The notes under the pieces were generated by a model. The model made no database searches. It was given only the letters and a program-made list of their open reading frames with translations, and was not told the origin of the DNA. A stretch of 64,000 nt of DNA from Methylobacterium planeticum (lineage in GTDB: Bacteria > Pseudomonadota > Alphaproteobacteria > Rhizobiales > Beijerinckiaceae): positions 248,001 to 312,000 of the forward strand of contig NZ_VZZJ01000002.1 in NCBI RefSeq assembly GCF_008806345.1, written 5' to 3'. Below are positions 16,655 to 23,691 of the stretch, one piece after another (the first letter of the stretch is position 1; every line of letters begins with the position of its first letter). The position numbers and the translations under genes were made by a program.

Positions 16655-17722
16655 CTAGCGCCCCGCGCGGCTGAGCTGATCGAACAGGCCGCCGCTGTCG
16701 AAGTTCTTCTTCTGGATCTCGTCCCAGTTGCCTTGGAGATCCTCGATCTTGAACAGCTTAACGTCCGGGAGCTGGGCCAGATCCGCGGGCGCCGCCGCCT
16801 CGCGCTTGAGCGGACGGTAATGGTGCTTGGCGAAGATCGCCTGCGCCTTGTCCGAGTACAGGAAGGCGAGGTAGGCCTCGGCCTGCTTGCGGGTGCCCTT
16901 GCGGTCGACATTGGCATCGACGAGGGCGACCGGCGGCTCGGCGTAGATCGAGGTCGGCGGCACCACGACGTCGAACTTGTCGCGCCCGAACTCCTCGAAC
17001 ACGAGGTAGGCCTCGTTCTCCCAGGTCGGCAGCACGTCGCCGAGGCCGCGCTGCGCGAAGGTGATGGTGGAGCCGCGCGCGCCGGTGTCGAGGACCGGCA
17101 CCTGCTTGTAGATCTGGCCCACGAAGGTGTTGGCCTTCTCGGTGTCCTTGTCCTTGTTGTAGGCGTAGCCCCAGGCGGCGAGGAAGTTCCAGCGCCCGCC
17201 CGCCGAGGTCTTCGGGTTCGGGGTGATCACCTTCACGTCCGGCTTCACGAGGTCGTCCCAGTCCTTGACGCCCTTCGGGTTGCCCTTGCGCACGAGGAAC
17301 ACCACCGTCGAGGTGTAGGGCAGGCCCTGGTTCGGCTGCTTCGCGCGCCAATCCGCCGGGATCTTCTTCGTCAGCCGCGCGATCGCGTCGATGTCGGAGG
17401 GGATCCCGAGGGTCACCACGTCCGCGTCGACGCCGTCGATCACCGTGCGGGCCTGCGCGCCCGAGCCGCCATGCGAGGCGCGCACCGTCACGGTCTCGCC
17501 GGTCTTGGCCTTCCACTCCTCGGCGAAGGCCGCGTTGATGTCGCGGTAGAGTTCCCGCGTCGGATCGTAGGACACGTTCAGGAGCGCGCTGTCGGCTGAG
17601 GCCGGAGACGCGAGCGGGAGCGCGGTGAGGGCGGTCGCGGCGAGGCAGGCGGCGACCCGGAGGCTCGGGAGGAGGCCCGTCCGCCCAGGGCGCCGGCTCC
17701 GCGTCAGGCTGTGCTCGCTCAC
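16655..17722 (-). CDS. Periplasmic sulfate-binding protein
   Basis: 355 residues: a twin-arginine-like basic start (RSRRPGR), a hydrophobic signal ending ASPASA, then LNVSYDPTRELYRDINAAF, which is the classic start of mature Sbp/CysP proteins. Sulfate-contact motifs are visible: SHGGSGAQAR, TLGIPSDIDAI, GGRWNFLAAWGYAY and TGARGSTITFAQRGLGDVL. It delivers sulfate or thiosulfate to CysTW. It is the first gene of the operon, and the upstream 370 bp carry two related palindromes likely to be regulatory. Whether it prefers sulfate (sbp) or thiosulfate (cysP) cannot be told. Confidence 0.93.
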   Translation of the reverse strand: MSEHSLTRSRRPGRTGLLPSLRVAACLAATALTALPLASPASADSALLNVSYDPTRELYRDINAAFAEEWKAKTGETVTVRASHGGSGAQARTVIDGVDADVVTLGIPSDIDAIARLTKKIPADWRAKQPNQGLPYTSTVVFLVRKGNPKGVKDWDDLVKPDVKVITPNPKTSAGGRWNFLAAWGYAYNKDKDTEKANTFVGQIYKQVPVLDTGARGSTITFAQRGLGDVLPTWENEAYLVFEEFGRDKFDVVVPPTSIYAEPPVALVDANVDRKGTRKQAEAYLAFLYSDKAQAIFAKHHYRPLKREAAAPADLAQLPDVKLFKIEDLQGNWDEIQKKNFDSGGLFDQLSRAGR

Positions 17723-17794
17723 GTCTGTCTACTCCGCCACAATGGTCCGAGACGGGAGGCACGGCCCGGCCGCTCCTCCGCGGCCCCGGTTGTC

Positions 17795-17810
17795 GTTCGT
17801 TTTAAAGAAC
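17795..17810. promoter_or_regulatory. Palindromic candidate operator 1 upstream of sulfate operon
   Basis: GTTCGTTTTAAAGAAC, an imperfect inverted repeat continuing into GTT on the right, 73 bp upstream of the sulfate-binding protein start. The half-site AAAGAACGTT recurs at site 2. A location overlapping the promoter suggests repressor or activator binding; the regulator is unknown. Confidence 0.55.
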
Positions 17811-17959
17811 GTTGTCAAGCGAGCTGGGCCGAAGCCCGAGTCCCGCTTTGCCGCATACGTAGCACGAGTTGCGTCCGAGACCGGATAGGTCAGGGCGATG
17901 CAAAAAGATTATTCCTTTCAACGCCTGGAGACAGAGAAGGATCGCATTGTTTCGGAGGA

Positions 17960-17980
17960 GTTCTTTAGAAAGAACGTTCT
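17960..17980. promoter_or_regulatory. Palindromic candidate operator 2 upstream of sulfate operon
   Basis: GTTCTTTAGAAAGAAC is a perfect inverted repeat with a 2-base centre (17960-17975), and a further GTTCT follows, giving three half-sites of AGAAC/GTTCT. It lies 165 bp upstream of site 1, in an AT-richer stretch (17884-17975) that stands out from its surroundings. No credible gene was seen between 17723 and 18093, so this gap looks regulatory. Confidence 0.55.
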
Positions 17981-18093
17981 GGCGATCACGAAGCGGTGCT
18001 GCCCGGAATGCGTCCGGCGCGGACGGGGGCCCGCGCCATGACATGGCCACCTCGGGCGCGGAGAACGGGCTCGTGCGGGGTGGGACCGAAGAA

Positions 18094-18324
18094 TCAGGCC
18101 TTCAGGTATCCGGCTGCCGCCAGGTCGGCCGCGATGGTCTCGGCGAGCCGCGCCTGCAGCCGGTCGTCGGGCGCGTGGTCGGGCTGCGGCGCCGGAATCG
18201 TCCGGAGGGCGGGCCCCGACCCGCGCGGAGCGGGCGTCGGCGCGGCGGATTCCGCCGAGCGCAGGAACCCGAGGCCGAGCAGGCTCGAGGCTGCCAGAAT
18301 CGCGTCGCCGATCGACGTCACCAT
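18094..18324 (-). CDS. Small hypothetical protein
   Basis: 76 residues with an AAGGGGA ribosome-binding site. The N-terminus IGDAILAASSLLGLGFL is weakly hydrophobic, the middle is Pro/Ala-rich, and the C-terminus RLQARLAETIAADLAAAGYLKA looks like an amphipathic helix. No family is recognised. It could be a periplasmic or membrane-tethered peptide. Confidence 0.45.
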   Translation of the reverse strand: MVTSIGDAILAASSLLGLGFLRSAESAAPTPAPRGSGPALRTIPAPQPDHAPDDRLQARLAETIAADLAAAGYLKA

Positions 18325-18588
18325 CGCCGTCCCCTTCGGTCGCCGGAGCCGTCCGGCATCATGAACGAAACCTTAACCGAATTGCGGCGGTTCCGGGGGC
18401 GGGGCGCCGCGCCCGCATTCCGCGTCCCGGTGTGGCGCGGAGGTCGCGTGGCGCCCCTGCATCGCCGTCAACCTTGTCGCGCGATCGAGCCCCGGCGGGG
18501 CCTCAAAACACGGGCGCGGGGCCCGGCTTGCGGCTAGAAGGCGGCGGCGCGCAGAGCGCCCCAGGATCCCCAGGCCAGACACCCCGCC

Positions 18589-18669
18589 ATGACCGTGATC
18601 GCCCTCGTCCTCGCCGGCAACCTGATGCTCGCCGGCCTGTTCTCCCTCGTCGCCGTCGCCCTCGACTGA
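18589..18669 (+). CDS. 26-residue hydrophobic mini-protein
   Basis: The frame reads MTVIALVLAGNLMLAGLFSL... and ends VAVALD with a stop at 18667-18669, i.e. a single membrane helix with no charges until the final Asp. The stop is followed 14 bases later by a strong hairpin. Short single-helix proteins of this type act as membrane-complex accessories or toxin-like peptides elsewhere. No Shine-Dalgarno is obvious (an AGG lies about 12 bases upstream), so confidence is moderate. Confidence 0.45.
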   Translation: MTVIALVLAGNLMLAGLFSLVAVALD

Positions 18670-18683
18670 ACCGTCCGTCCGCA

Positions 18684-18728
18684 ACGCGAAACGCCCGGCC
18701 GGCGGGTGCCGGTCCGGGCGTTTCGCGT
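18684..18728. terminator. Strong bidirectional stem-loop
   Basis: A perfect 15-bp stem (ACGCGAAACGCCCGG paired with CCGGGCGTTTCGCGT) around a 15-base loop. The loop itself contains a CCGG/CCGG mini-stem. It lies between the 26-residue frame (+) and the NepR-like gene (-), so it probably terminates both transcripts. Confidence 0.75.
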
Positions 18729-18753
18729 GGGGGACCCGGCGTCGGGCGGCGCG

Positions 18754-18936
18754 TCAGGATTTGCGCGGATCGAGCCGGGCGAGCAGCGCTTCGAGGCGGG
18801 CCCCGACCGGGGCGGACAGGGTCTCGGCGTAGAGAGCCTGCAGGCTGCGGCCGAGATGCCGGCGCACGCTCGGGCTCAGGGGCGCGACGGTCGGCGTCTC
18901 CGCCCTCCGGTCCATCTGCAGCTTCGGCGTCGCCAT
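18754..18936 (-). CDS. NepR-like anti-sigma factor
   Basis: 60 residues from the ATG at 18936 (GAGG 6 bases upstream). The C-terminal two thirds, SVRRHLGRSLQALYAETL then SAPVGARLEALLARLD, fits the NepR core, whose family pattern is IG-x-x-LR-x-x-Y-x-x-L-x-x-EP-x-P-x-R-F-x-x-LL-x-x-L. In alphaproteobacteria NepR binds the ECF sigma factor EcfG and is released by phosphorylated PhyR in the general stress response. Neither phyR nor an ecfG is within the window, so this may be a paralogue away from the core locus. An upstream ATG at 18963 would add nine residues. Confidence 0.75.
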   Translation of the reverse strand: MATPKLQMDRRAETPTVAPLSPSVRRHLGRSLQALYAETLSAPVGARLEALLARLDPRKS

Positions 18937-19300
18937 CGGAACCTCACGCGGTCGAGGGCTCATGGTGGCGTCCGCGTGGTTAAGGAACGGTGAGCGCGGC
19001 GGAACAAACCGTCGGGGAATGCTGTGGATTACGTTGACCGTATTTCCCAGTAACCTGCCTCTTCACCCAAACACCGCGGTCGGCCTGAAGCGCTGCGTCG
19101 CGAATACTGGCGTGATTTCGGGAGAATTTTCGAGGATCTCGGCGTGACGCCACGGATCGTCATCATTGAGAACGGGTCCGGAATCGCTCGGACGCCGGCG
19201 GGCCGGCCCGATCTTCTGACGCGCCGGTGGTGATGCGCAGGCGCGCGTCCCGACGCCCGCATCGACCGGGCCCCGGTCCCGGCGGAGGCCACCCGAGGCC
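18937..19300. other. Intergenic region, no gene seen
   Basis: 364 bp between the NepR-like gene and the ECHDC3-like gene, both on the minus strand. The part 19030-19170 is clearly lower in G+C than its neighbours and probably contains the promoter for the NepR-like gene. I could not identify convincing -35/-10 boxes or a GGAAC/GTT stress-promoter pair at the right spacing. Confidence 0.4.
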
Positions 19301-20101
19301 TTAATCGGCCCAGCGCGGCGCGCGCTTCTGCAGGAAGGCGTCGATGCCCTCGGCCGCATCGTCGAGCATCATGTTCCGGGTCATCACCCCGGCCGCGTAG
19401 GCGTAGGCCGCCTCGAGATCGAGCGCGCCCTGGGCCGCGAAGGCTGCCTTGCCGAGGGCGAGCACGCGGCGGGACTTGGCGGCGATCCGCTCGGCCATGG
19501 CCCGGGCCGCCCCTTCCAGCTCCGTCCCCGGGACCACCCGGTTGACGAGGCCGATGCGGTGCGCCTCGGCGGCATCGATCGGCTCGCCGAGGAGCAGCAT
19601 CTCGAGGGCCGCCTTGCGCCCCACCGCCCGCGAGAGCGCGACCATCGGCGTCGAGCAGAACAGCCCGATCTGGACGCCGGGGGTGGCGAAGCGCGCGTCC
19701 GCGGCACAGAGGGCGAGGTCGCAGGTCGCCACGAGCTGGCAGCCCGCCGCGGTGGCGATGCCGTGGACCTGCGCGATCACGGGCTGGGGCAGGCGGGTGA
19801 TCGTCAGCATCAGCCGCGAGCAGGCCCGGAACACCGCCTCCACCGCCGCCGGCCCCGCGCCCCGCATCTCCTTGAGGTCGTGCCCGGCGCAGAAGGCCGG
19901 CCCGGCGCCCCGGAGGATCACGGCCCGGACGCCGGACTCGGCCGCGATGGCGTCGAAGGCGTCCTGCAGGGCCGCCATCAGGGCCATCGAGAGGGCGTTG
20001 CGGGCCTCGCCCCGGTTGAGCGTCAGGGTGGCGATGCCGTCGCGCTCCTCCCGCAGGAGGAGCGCGGGGGCAGGCACGGCGGAGATCTGGGCGGCGGGCA
20101 T
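19301..20101 (-). CDS. Crotonase-fold protein, ECHDC3-like, lacking hydratase glutamates
   Basis: 266 residues from the ATG at 20101 (AGAGGAG ribosome-binding site). The crotonase oxyanion motif ILRGAGPAFCAGHDLKEM is present. The two positions that carry the catalytic glutamates in enoyl-CoA hydratase read AAGCQLVATCDL (Gln) and FATPGVQIGLFCSTP (Gly), so ordinary hydration of enoyl-CoA is unlikely. The GCQLVATCDLALCA ... FATPGVQIGLFCSTP pattern is that of the ECHDC3 branch known from mitochondria and alphaproteobacteria, whose reaction is unsettled. It stands alone with no fatty-acid genes nearby. Confidence 0.85.
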   Translation of the reverse strand: MPAAQISAVPAPALLLREERDGIATLTLNRGEARNALSMALMAALQDAFDAIAAESGVRAVILRGAGPAFCAGHDLKEMRGAGPAAVEAVFRACSRLMLTITRLPQPVIAQVHGIATAAGCQLVATCDLALCAADARFATPGVQIGLFCSTPMVALSRAVGRKAALEMLLLGEPIDAAEAHRIGLVNRVVPGTELEGAARAMAERIAAKSRRVLALGKAAFAAQGALDLEAAYAYAAGVMTRNMMLDDAAEGIDAFLQKRAPRWAD

Positions 20102-20316
20102 CGGGGCGGCTCCTCTGCGCGGGTTGGGCGCCCGCATTCCCCCTGAGACCTAGCACGCCGCGTCCGCGGCGGGACGCCCCGGGCCGTGGCGGGGGCAAGG
20201 TACGGTTGCGCGCAAGCCTTCTCGATTGCCGGCGCGGCGCCCCGGCCTCAAGCTCGGGCTTGGCCGCCTCACGCTCAGGCTCGGCCGATCCGCGCCGGTG
20301 AGGGGAGAGGCAGTTC

Positions 20317-21954
20317 ATGGCCGCGCTGAGCCCGAAAGCCTATCTCGACCTCTCGAACTGGACCTATTTCAGCGGCATGCCGACGTCCGGCTCCCTGGGG
20401 GACGGGCTGACGGCGTTCCCGGTCGCGGCGAACCACTATGATTCGCGCAACGACTACGACGCATTCCGCAAGGCCTCCGGCTTCTACGGCGCGGCCTACG
20501 CGTCCGGGACGGGGACCGACAGGACCATCCTGATCGGCTTCGAGGGGACCAATCTCGGCATCCTGCCCCAGCAGCCGGAATTCGCCGTGGCGCAGATCTT
20601 CGCGGACCTCGCGCTCTACAAGGGCGAGCTGCCCCAGGCCCTCTCGGACGCCCTCGCCTTCACCCGATCCGTCATCGCCACGGCGGAGAGCCAGGGCATC
20701 CCGCGGGCGAACATCGTCATCACCGGGCACTCCCTCGGCGCGGCCGAGGCCGAGTACGTCGCGGCCCAGACCGGGCTCACGGGCATCACCTACGGGACTC
20801 CCGGGCTCTCGACGGATTTCGTGCCGCCGGGCGCCAGCGGGCTGCTCACCAACTACGTCGAGCGGGGCGATCCGGTCGGGAACTACGCCAACGGCTTTCC
20901 CCTGCCGGTCGAGACGTTCTTCCTCTATAGCGACCGGATCGCGCATTACGGCTCGGTGCGCTACCTCGGCGACATCGCGGAGGCGGCGCCGCTCGTGGCG
21001 GCCGGCCTCGCCTACGCCGATCCGGACCTGCGCCCCGAGGCGCTGGCGACCTTCGCGGTCCAGGCCGCCCTGTTCCACCGGCTCTCGGCCTACAGGGAGG
21101 ACCTGTTCCCGAACCAGCCGGGCGTGGCCGGGCCCGCCTGGATGGACAGCTACACGGGCGCCGATTACCTGCGCATCGTCTCGGGCGTCCTCGGCGACGG
21201 CAAGCCCCTGGTCGACGACGTCTTCTACTACGTGGCCAATCCCGACGTGTTCGAGGCCCGGGTCGAGCCGGAGGCGCATTACGCGGCCTCGGGCTGGCGG
21301 GAGGGGCGGGACCCGAACGCCTACTTCTCGACGGTCGGCTACCTGGCGGCGCAGGGCGACGTGCGGGCGGCCGGGCTCGACCCCCTGGCGCATTACGACG
21401 CGAACGGCTGGCGGGAGGGCCGCGACCCCGGCGCCAACTTCGACAACGAGCTCTACCTCCGGGCCAACCCGGACGTGCGGGCGGCGGGCCTCGATCCCCT
21501 CGCGCATTTCCTGCAATCCGGACAGGCCGAGGGGCGCCAGGCCTACGCGGCGATCGGCCGGGCCGCCGACATCGGCGGGGCCTTCGACCCGGAATTCTAC
21601 CTCCTCGCCAACCCGGACGTGGCCAGGGCGGCCATTGCGGCGGGCGGCGACGCCGAGGCCTTCGCGCTCCGGCATTTCGCCGATCACGGCTGGCGGGAGG
21701 GCCGCGACCCGAACGCCCTGTTCGACACCTCGGCGTATCTGGCCGAGAACCCCGACGTGGCGCGGGCCGGGATCAATCCCTTGACGCATTACGACACGAT
21801 CGGCTTCCGGGAGGGCCGGGACCCCTCCGCGGCCTTCGACACGTCGGCGTATCTGGCGGCCTATGCCGACGTCGCCCGGGCGGGGCTCGACCCGCTCCAG
21901 CACTACCTGCAATTCGGGGCGCTCGAGGGGCGCAGCACCTTCGCGGGGGCGTGA
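20317..21954 (+). CDS. Lipase-like alpha/beta hydrolase with C-terminal NPDV/GWREGRDP repeats
   Basis: 545 residues with a GGGGAGAGG ribosome-binding site. The N-terminal half (about 30-250) is a class-3-lipase-type domain: strand ILIGFEGTN (71-79), nucleophile elbow GHSLGA (Ser139), and a plausible Asp185/His210 in ERGDPVG and RIAHYG. The C-terminal half (about 300-540) has six repeats of roughly 35-45 residues with consensus Y-L-x-x-NPDV-x-x-AG-x-x-PL-x-HY-x-x-x-GWREGRDP. There is no N-terminal signal peptide, so export would have to be by type I secretion or another route. The repeats may bind surface glycans or calcium; that is inference. Confidence 0.75.
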   Translation: MAALSPKAYLDLSNWTYFSGMPTSGSLGDGLTAFPVAANHYDSRNDYDAFRKASGFYGAAYASGTGTDRTILIGFEGTNLGILPQQPEFAVAQIFADLALYKGELPQALSDALAFTRSVIATAESQGIPRANIVITGHSLGAAEAEYVAAQTGLTGITYGTPGLSTDFVPPGASGLLTNYVERGDPVGNYANGFPLPVETFFLYSDRIAHYGSVRYLGDIAEAAPLVAAGLAYADPDLRPEALATFAVQAALFHRLSAYREDLFPNQPGVAGPAWMDSYTGADYLRIVSGVLGDGKPLVDDVFYYVANPDVFEARVEPEAHYAASGWREGRDPNAYFSTVGYLAAQGDVRAAGLDPLAHYDANGWREGRDPGANFDNELYLRANPDVRAAGLDPLAHFLQSGQAEGRQAYAAIGRAADIGGAFDPEFYLLANPDVARAAIAAGGDAEAFALRHFADHGWREGRDPNALFDTSAYLAENPDVARAGINPLTHYDTIGFREGRDPSAAFDTSAYLAAYADVARAGLDPLQHYLQFGALEGRSTFAGA

Positions 21955-21984
21955 GTCCCGGACGCCACCCGCCGCGCCCGGGAC
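21955..21984. terminator. Weak stem-loop between convergent genes
   Basis: GTCCCGG (21955-21961) can pair with CCGGGAC (21978-21984), directly after the lipase stop. There is no T-run. It could end transcription from either convergent gene. Confidence 0.3.
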
Positions 21985-22044
21985 GGTCTGGGGAGCCCGG
22001 CCGGCCGGAATCGTTTCGCGCGGACCCGCACGCCAGGGGGTCGA

Positions 22045-23691
22045 TCACTCGCCCAGGACGACGCCCTCGAAGAGGTGGCGCCCGAGGGGATCCATGCGGA
22101 AGCCGCCGACGCCGCGGCGCAGCGCCATGTGGACGACGGTGTGGGCGAGGGGCGCCCAGGGCGCCTCCCGCAGCATGATCGCCTGCCCCCGGACGTAGAG
22201 CGCCCGGCGGGCCGGCGCATCGGCGGTGCGCCGCGCCGCCTGGATCAGGGCGTCGTATTCGGGATCGCACCAGCGGGCGAGGTTCGCCCCGCCGGGGGCC
22301 GCCGCCTTGCAGCCCAGCAGCACGTTGAGGAAGTTGTCCGGGTCGCCGTTGTCGCCGGTCCAGCCGTACAGCATCGCCTGCGGCACGCCCCCGTAGAGGG
22401 CGGCCCGATAGGCGCTCCAGGGCTCGGTGACGAGGCGCGCCCGGATGCCGACGCGGGCGAGGTCGGCCTGGATCATGTCGGCGACGCGCCGGCCGTCCGG
22501 ATTGTAGGGCCGGCTCACCGGCGGGTACCAGAGGTCGGTCTCGAAGCCCTCGGGGTGGCCGGCCTCCGCGAGCAGCCGCAGGGCCTCGGCCCGGTCGTAG
22601 GCGATCTCGGGCAGGTCCGCGTCGGCGGCCCAGAGGCCGGGGGGCAGGGGGCCGCGCGCCGCGAGGCCGGCCACCCCGTAGGCGCCCTCCACGATGGCGC
22701 GCCGGTCGATCGCCAGGTTGATGGCTCGGCGCACCCGGACGTCGTCGTAGGGGGGCTTGCGGGTGTTGAGGGCGAGGTAGGAGACGTTGAGCTCGGCCTT
22801 GGCGTCGAGGATCAGGTTCGGGTCGGCCTCGATCCGGGCGAGGTCCGTCGGCGCCGGGAAGGCCATGACGTGGCACTCGCCGGCCTTGAGCTTGGCGAGC
22901 CGCACCGCCGGGTTCGGGGTGATCGAGAAGACGAGGCCGTCGATCGGCGCGAGGCCGGGCTGTGCCGCCTCGGGCCGGCGCCAATACGGCTCGAAGGCCC
23001 GGTAGCGCACGGTGATGTCGGGTTTGTAGCCGGCGAACACGAAGGGGCCCGTGCCGATCGGCTCCTGCGCCAGGGCGTCCTTCGCGCCGGTCTCCGCGAG
23101 GGCCTCGGCGTACTCGGCCGATTGGATCGACGCGAAGGCCTGGGCGAGGTTCGCCAGGAAGGTCGCGTCGGGCTCCTTCAGGCGGAAGCGCACCGTTCGG
23201 GGATCGGGCGCGTCGATCGCCTCGATCAGGTCGGCGAGGCCGAGGTCGCGGAAATAGGCGAAGCCGCCCTGTCCGTGGAACGGGTGGTCGGGCTTCCACT
23301 GGCGCAGGAACGAGAACAGCACGTCGTCGGCGTCGAGCGGGCGCCGCGGTCGGAAGCGCGCGTTCTCGTGGAAGCGCACCCCCTCGCGCAGGGTGAAGTC
23401 GTAGGTCCGCCCGTCCTCCGACACCCGCCAGGATTCGGCCAGGGCGGGCCGGATCACGGTCGAGCCCGGGGCGAACTCCACCAGCGTGTTGAACATCTGC
23501 CAGGTCGCGTTCATGGCCGTCGTGGTGGTCACCCGGGCGGGATCGAGGGATTCCGGGTTGCCCTCCGAGCAGAACACCAGGGTCTTGGCCGAGGCAGGCC
23601 CGGGCAGGGCCGCCGGAACGGCCGCGAGGATCGCCGCGAAGGCGAGCCGGGCCGGGCGCCCGGGACGGCGCGTCGTCCGCCGCCGCATCAT
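22045..23691 (-). CDS. Family 5 solute-binding protein (dipeptide/oligopeptide type)
   Basis: 548 residues: an Arg-rich start, a signal peptide ending near GPASA, then the family 5 opening LVFCSEGNPESLDPARVTTTTAMNATWQMFNTLVEF. Further family motifs are YDFTLREGVRFHENA, IGTGPFVFAGYKPD, DVRVRRAINLAIDRRAIVEG and WTGDNGDPDNFLN. The last of these is typical of the DppA branch. Its ATG overlaps the stop of an upstream histidine kinase (ATGA), and no dpp permease or ATPase gene is present. It may therefore serve as a ligand receptor for the kinase rather than, or in addition to, transport. Ligand unknown. Confidence 0.9.
   Translation of the reverse strand: MMRRRTTRRPGRPARLAFAAILAAVPAALPGPASAKTLVFCSEGNPESLDPARVTTTTAMNATWQMFNTLVEFAPGSTVIRPALAESWRVSEDGRTYDFTLREGVRFHENARFRPRRPLDADDVLFSFLRQWKPDHPFHGQGGFAYFRDLGLADLIEAIDAPDPRTVRFRLKEPDATFLANLAQAFASIQSAEYAEALAETGAKDALAQEPIGTGPFVFAGYKPDITVRYRAFEPYWRRPEAAQPGLAPIDGLVFSITPNPAVRLAKLKAGECHVMAFPAPTDLARIEADPNLILDAKAELNVSYLALNTRKPPYDDVRVRRAINLAIDRRAIVEGAYGVAGLAARGPLPPGLWAADADLPEIAYDRAEALRLLAEAGHPEGFETDLWYPPVSRPYNPDGRRVADMIQADLARVGIRARLVTEPWSAYRAALYGGVPQAMLYGWTGDNGDPDNFLNVLLGCKAAAPGGANLARWCDPEYDALIQAARRTADAPARRALYVRGQAIMLREAPWAPLAHTVVHMALRRGVGGFRMDPLGRHLFEGVVLGE

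Noticed and set aside
17802..18050. Open frame on the minus strand upstream of the sulfate operon
   Set aside because: It overlaps both candidate operators and an AT-richer stretch, and has no ribosome-binding site or domain.
19010..19060. EcfG-type stress promoter (GGAAC ... GTT) near the NepR-like gene
   Set aside because: GGAAC sequences occur at 18980-19005, but none has GTT at the required 16-17-base spacing or the correct strand.
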